From Euperipatoides rowelli (taxonomy: Eukaryota > Onychophora > Udeonychophora > Euonychophora > Peripatopsidae): a DNA stretch of 11,259 nucleotides. Position numbers and translations under genes: made by a program. The DNA lies in assembly GCA_003024985.2 (NCBI GenBank), contig PXIH01S0005453.1, one strand, 5' to 3'. Under the pieces are notes generated by a model. That model saw only the letters and a list, made by a program, of their open reading frames with translations. It did not search any database and was not told where the DNA came from. Below are positions 7,443 to 11,259 of this stretch, piece by piece (position 1 is the first letter of the stretch; every line of letters begins with the position of its first letter).

Positions 7443-8815
7443 GAAAACACAATCAAATGATGTCAAGGAAGGTAATCTTTGCCAAGTTGTCCAGCTTATC
7501 TACAGGCATAATCCTGGGTTGAAGATAGGAAGCTGTGACCTTATCATGTGACATACACCAGTCTAGAATCTCAGAATGAAATGATTAACTTGGGTAGCCT
7601 CAGAAATACGGCAAATAATCGTAAATGAAATTAGTAGACTATTTTTTCCAGTCATGGCAGGCACAAATCCTGATCTTTTACACAAATATATTATCTATTG
7701 TTATTCGAACTATGGATAACCAATGCAAATAAGGGAGTGAGTCTAATCAAAACAGTTGATTGTAGTGACAAAACTGGGACAGGGTATGGCAGATCTAATT
7801 TTGCACTGTCTGAATGAACTTGGAGTAATCTCTTCTAACATGACTTTTCAATCTATGATTTTGCAAGTGAAATGTCTGGCCGGTTCAATGCTGTGCAGAA
7901 AAAAATATTTGAGATTGTCAGTCATTATGTACCTTTTACTGCATCTTGACAGGACCACTGAATACTAATACTGCTCTGGAACATGCCAGCAATATCTGTA
8001 TACTAATTCATAATTTATTTGACATCCTATATTTTTCAGCTCTAGTAAAAGAGATCCAAACATCTTAAGTTGAAACTAGAAAAAGTTGATGGAGCAATCC
8101 AACTGAAAAACTTGTCAAAAGCAATGTGAACCGCAAGAACCTGAATCAGTCAGAGTTTGAATCAGTCATTTGAACAGGTCATGGAGCTGCTAGAACAGAT
8201 TTCCATGTAAAATGAGTTCATTTTGGAATCTACAAAAAGATTTTGATGTTATCATTTCATTTTTGTTCATGGAAAATATTTTTGAATAAGGCCACGATAC
8301 TAAGCGAAACCCTGGGAACCCCAGACTTAAATCGTATTGACTGTACTAGTGGGATAAAAAGCACCATCCAAAGTTAACAGAACATCAGTAATAACTCCAG
8401 TGATATGGATAATCTAATAGAAAGTGCAATGCTTTATGCAGAAAAAAAATGGGTATAGATGCCAAAACTGATTTAAAAAACCATTACAGACAAAGAGTCC
8501 CACAAAATATTTAAACAAAAACTGCAGAAGAACAGCACATTTGGATTTGAAGATCTTTTATTGGAAATAATTTAAGGAAATCCTGGACACTTTAGTCGCT
8601 GGTTTGATTGGCAATGTTGCAACTGTGAAAAAAACGGTTGCCCTACGACTGCACTCTATTATTTCCATTTCCATTAAACAATACAAATTTGACCGTAGAT
8701 AATTTAAAGAGAGCTAGTGATATGTTTCCTACTTCCAGAGTCATATGGAAGTACTGTTTGATGTGTGCATAAACTACCAGATTACTTCACTGAATGAAAT
8801 TTTCACCCAAGCTAG

Positions 8816-9123
8816 TAAGTTAAAATATTGTTTTAAACCCAAAGCCTTAAATTTGTTTTAAATACATTTATTCATTACAGCATTCATATACATTATTATA
8901 CAGTATATAACATGATTTGTAATACAATGATTGAATACAAGATTACAATCAGTAAATATACAATATACAACATCAAATTGGAACACAAAGGAAATTTCAT
9001 TTCCAATGCTTCAGGAAATAAAGCATATTTTTAACATATGAAAAATCCTGTGATTTTGTCTGGTGACGGTGGGTGGTGTCGTCAGAGTGTCGAGTCGGTC
9101 TGCGAAGACTACTCGACTTGCAG
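8816..9123 (-). mobile_element. Interrupting block in the hAT relic (retroposed insertion or intron)
   Basis: Between the central and C-terminal parts of the transposase relic lies about 300 bp without family motifs. On the minus strand it has a GC-rich head (about 9117-9058), an AT-rich body and an AATAAA (8872-8867) close to its end, as in a retroposed transcript or SINE-like 3' end. No target duplication was found. Alternatively, on the plus strand it begins with a perfect donor-like GTAAGT (8815-8820) and ends with TTGCAG (9118-9123), so it may be an intron. The sequence alone does not decide. Confidence 0.4.
9089..9117. other. GC-rich hairpin
   Basis: GTCGAGT (9089-9095) pairs with ACTCGAC (9111-9117), and inside it GTCT (9098-9101) pairs with AGAC (9106-9109) around a GCGA loop. 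It is a stable stem in otherwise AT-rich DNA, with no known RNA family recognised. Confidence 0.6.
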
Positions 9124-9314
9124 CATAATATGGAGTTTGATCTAATGAAAGGACATTCAGTCATCTGAAGTTTGAGAAAAATGCACTAAGAACCACAAGA
9201 GGTGATCAAAGACGAGACACCTTGATGCTCTTAAAATGTGAATAAGGAAGCGATATGACCAAATTAGATCATATTATCAGTAGGTGGACTACTTTGAAGA
9301 AAACAAAGAAGAAT

Positions 9315-9335
9315 TACCATTAATAATTAATGGTA
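9315..9335. repeat. 21-bp palindrome
   Basis: TACCATTAAT and ATTAATGGTA are perfect reverse complements around a single A at 9325. It falls just after the hAT relic's last recognisable codons and could be a decayed terminal structure or chance. Confidence 0.6.
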
Positions 9336-9997
9336 CGGTAATATTTCTTTTAATTATTAAGACTAAAAAAATTAAACATGGAATAATTTTTTCTTTTTAA
9401 TTTCTAGTCGAAATACAAAAAAAAAACTACATTGTTTCATATACTCAATTGCTTTTAATATTTAACTAAAATATTTTTTATGCCTTATCTTTATTTGTGA
9501 AATAGCAGCTATTAATTTTGCGATTTGTGTAAATGTAACAAACAAAGAATATCCAACATGAGTAGTTACATACAAATGGACAAGGGGGTGAATTTAGACT
9601 TTTTGGGCCTTGGACACCAAAAAAATGTGGGGCCCACTAGTCCAAAAGGGGGTCATTGGAGGATACCTCCAGCGGGGTGCAGAAGCAGAGCCTTTGCGGA
9701 ACATTTTTTTTTTAAAAGTAAATTTAGAGGCTTTTAATTGTAAATTTTTTTTTCACTCCTAGAAGCAATAGTCAGATCCTGTGAGCAAATTACTCCGGAA
9801 ACTGACTACTTTTTCCAGCATTTTTTGCACTACTTCCAATATACACTTTTTACTAATTGTAATTTGTATAGGATGATTCCAGCTAATAAAGACTTTTCAA
9901 TTTATTAGAGTTGGCAGTTATCTCTCAATTTAATATTAAAACTTTAATAGGCTAATGTAAAAAAACTTTGGTCTCAAAGGGAAGTTAACCTAAAAAA
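9336..9997. other. Unassigned stretch with a GC-rich island
   Basis: This is mostly AT-rich. The island at about 9583-9700 contains GTGGGGCCCAC (9627-9637) and a hairpin TGGAGG-ATA-CCTCCA (9657-9671). Similar small G/C blocks recur at about 10161-10205, 10490-10560 and 11050-11080. They resemble fragments of one unidentified repeat, but I could not align them convincingly. The short open frame over the island has no protein-family similarity. Confidence 0.35.
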
Positions 9998-10149
9998 TAT
10001 TATTTTAACATGGATAAAACAAACTTAGGTCTGTGTATACCATATCAATAATTTTTTTTTAAGGGTAGGGCCTGTTAAAATTGGGGACCACTAAACAATG
10101 TTTATTAACATAGATAAACTTACAAAAGGTCTGTGAATACCATATAGGA
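9998..10149. repeat. Direct repeat of about 50 bp, 100 bp apart
   Basis: The block around 9998-10049 (AACATGGATAAAAC, then AGGTCTGTGTATACCATAT) recurs at 10098-10149 (AACATAGATAAAC, then AGGTCTGTGAATACCATAT), with an offset of exactly 100 bp and several substitutions. It is an old local duplication inside an unidentified repeat. Confidence 0.75.
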
Positions 10150-10174
10150 AAAAAAAAAATTGTGAGGGGGCTCT

Positions 10175-10188
10175 GGGCGTGCGCGCCC
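10175..10188. other. GC hairpin GGGCG-TGCG-CGCCC
   Basis: A 5-bp GC stem with a 4-nt loop lies in the G-rich run after the direct repeat. It is probably a terminal or subterminal piece of the same unidentified repeat. Confidence 0.45.
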
Positions 10189-10189
10189 A

Positions 10190-11050
10190 CTCATAACTCC
10201 ACCCCAGCAAATGGATGATCTCACAATAAGCTTGAACTATTCATTAACAAAGTTATGTTTTCTATTCATAGTTAATTATTATATAAGAACTAAATGTATT
10301 ATCTTAACTCAAGAGACACAGCAAAACAACAAATATATGCTGTATAATATGCAAATTAGCTTTTTTTGTATAATTTTACACCAAAGAAAATGTTTCCTAT
10401 CATAAAATATATTGCAGCAATTAAATCTTGTAAATTTTTTATTTTGAATTCTCATTATAGTTCAAGAATGACAATAACGGTATCTAACTAAGCAGTGTCG
10501 GACTGGTAAGGTCGACTGGTCAGCGATTGTTGATGGGGTCCCCATCTCCCCCCCCCCCTTTTTTTTTAGTGTTCTTATCTAGAGACTACACGCAATTCAA
10601 AAGTAATCTATTTTTTACTTTTCTCCAAACATTTGGATTTTCTTTTCCATTCACACTGCAAAAATAAGTTTGTCATTTAAATGAGAATAAAGATATGATG
10701 TGTGATAATGCTATTATTGATATACAGTAGTATTAACCTGTGATATATTATAGATTAGAATACACAGTATATCAGTGTTAAGAACGATTTATTTTTTATA
10801 CACCAAGTTATTATTAATGATAATAAAAATAATTAAAAGTCAGTCTTTAATTCTATAAGAAAGTCAATAAACTATATAGAGAGGTGAAATAAAATGCAGC
10901 AAATAAAAAAATAAACCTATAAAATAAAAATGAATAATTTCATTATTATATAAATGAATTTGTTTTTTAATGAATACAACTTTTTTGTATGTTATAAAAG
11001 TTATTTTAAATTAAGTATCAGTATAGTTCATAGCCTTTAAAACTAACAGC
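10190..11050. other. Unassigned AT-rich stretch
   Basis: I recognise no gene. At 10495-10560, AGTGTCGGACTGG and a 15-bp palindrome GATGGGG-T-CCCCATC (10532-10546) followed by C- and T-runs look like the end of a DNA transposon or other repeat. No partner end was found in the window. Confidence 0.35.
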
Positions 11051-11122
11051 TTACAGGGCTCTGCCCCTGGACCCTGTTGTGAGCGCCACCAAACCCACAA
11101 CTGATAGCATTCACACAGAACT

Positions 11123-11259
11123 CAGTGGTGGATCTAGACAATTTTGTTTGGGGGGCAAAGTTGGCTTCTGATGCCCCCAATTTCTGTGGATGTTCTTCCA
11201 AACAAAATATTTTGATAAGCTTTTTTTTTTTTTTTTATCTGAACGTTTTGGTAGCCATT
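11123..11259. mobile_element. Possible DNA-transposon end, cut by the window edge
   Basis: CAGTGGTGGATCTAGACAAT followed by a G-run and CAAA resembles the CAGTGGCGGATC-style ends common on invertebrate short DNA transposons. It contains nested inverted repeats: ATTTTGTTTGG (11141-11151) with CCAAACAAAAT (11198-11208), and GGGGGCA (11151-11157) with TGCCCCC (11172-11178). The family is unclear and the other end is outside the window. Confidence 0.4.

Larger units (their letters stand above)
7468..9312 (+). pseudogene. hAT-family (ZMYM1/DUF4371-type) transposase pseudogene
   Basis: Scattered across frames, the plus strand shows the following blocks in family order. EGNLCQVVQLIYRHNPGLK (7468) and YTSLESQNEMIN (7554) match the start of DUF4371. 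VASEIRQIIVNEIS begins at 7594. KLGQGMADLILHCLNELG begins at 7771. EMSGRFNAVQKKI (7869) corresponds to the YDGA..MSG...GVQ motif. LEKVDGAIQLKNLSKAM, a stop, then TART lies near 8076-8139, matching LKNLS.TRW.AR with W changed to a stop. FDVIISFLFMENIF begins at 8242 and ILSETLGTPDLNRID at 8297. SNERTFSHLKFEKNALRTT (9141 onward), then GDQRRDTLMLLKCE, is the C-terminal hAT dimerisation domain. Many stops and frameshifts make it dead. Such genes are transposases or their domesticated relatives. An AT-rich block at about 8816-9123 interrupts it before the last domain. Confidence 0.85.

Noticed and set aside
9525-9737. 70-codon open frame across a GC-rich island
   Set aside because: The frame is explained by low stop density in the GC-rich block and has no family similarity.
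10211-10405. 64-codon open frame
   Set aside because: It has no recognisable motif or start context and lies in unannotatable AT-rich DNA.

Overview
This is an AT-rich, intergenic-looking animal genomic window with no intact gene, built from layered decaying transposable elements. The families point to a metazoan, most likely an invertebrate: CR1-like non-LTR retrotransposon protein on the minus strand, a ZMYM1/DUF4371-type hAT transposase relic, a mariner/IS630-type transposase relic, HeliBat-like Helitron termini, a pogo/Tigger-type MITE and hAT-type MITEs. Low GC, A/T homopolymers, degenerate CT-rich tracts and two N bases fit an arthropod or mollusc assembly, but I cannot fix the phylum. 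There is no bacterial-type operon, no convincing tRNA or rRNA, and no CRISPR array.

Layout. 14-304: two non-autonomous Helitrons in tandem, minus strand, with both terminal signatures. 507-792: short hAT-type element. 1410-1590: near-perfect foldback MITE. 1622-1861: pyrimidine tract. 1947-2343: mariner-type transposase relic that keeps its N-terminal helix-turn-helix and C-terminal tail but has lost the catalytic middle. 2344-4500: nothing recognisable except simple repeats. 4712-5551: CR1-like ORF2 C-terminal fragments on the minus strand, including a 151-bp unit present about three times in tandem, with part of it also present as an inverted copy. 5787-6047: a 261-bp interval bounded by 19-bp inverted repeats. 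6735-7377: CR1-like reverse transcriptase fragment on the minus strand, split by a pogo-like MITE (6790-7083) and ended by a Helitron 3' terminus (7378-7403). 7468-9312: long hAT-family transposase pseudogene on the plus strand, interrupted by an AT-rich block at about 8816-9123. 9336-11259: AT-rich DNA with small GC-rich hairpin islands and a possible transposon end cut by the window edge.

How the parts relate. Nothing here works together as a pathway; the interest is the order of insertion. The cleanest case is the pogo-like MITE: removing it plus one TA from the minus strand rejoins the reverse transcriptase motif DIDLLEKV in frame, which shows both the host element and the exact target-site duplication. 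The Helitron terminus abuts the same reverse transcriptase relic at the expected CTAG|T junction. I did not find a convincing new functional system; the most unusual items are the tandem Helitron pair, a possible 65-bp Helitron made only of its two ends, and the triplicated CR1 fragment.
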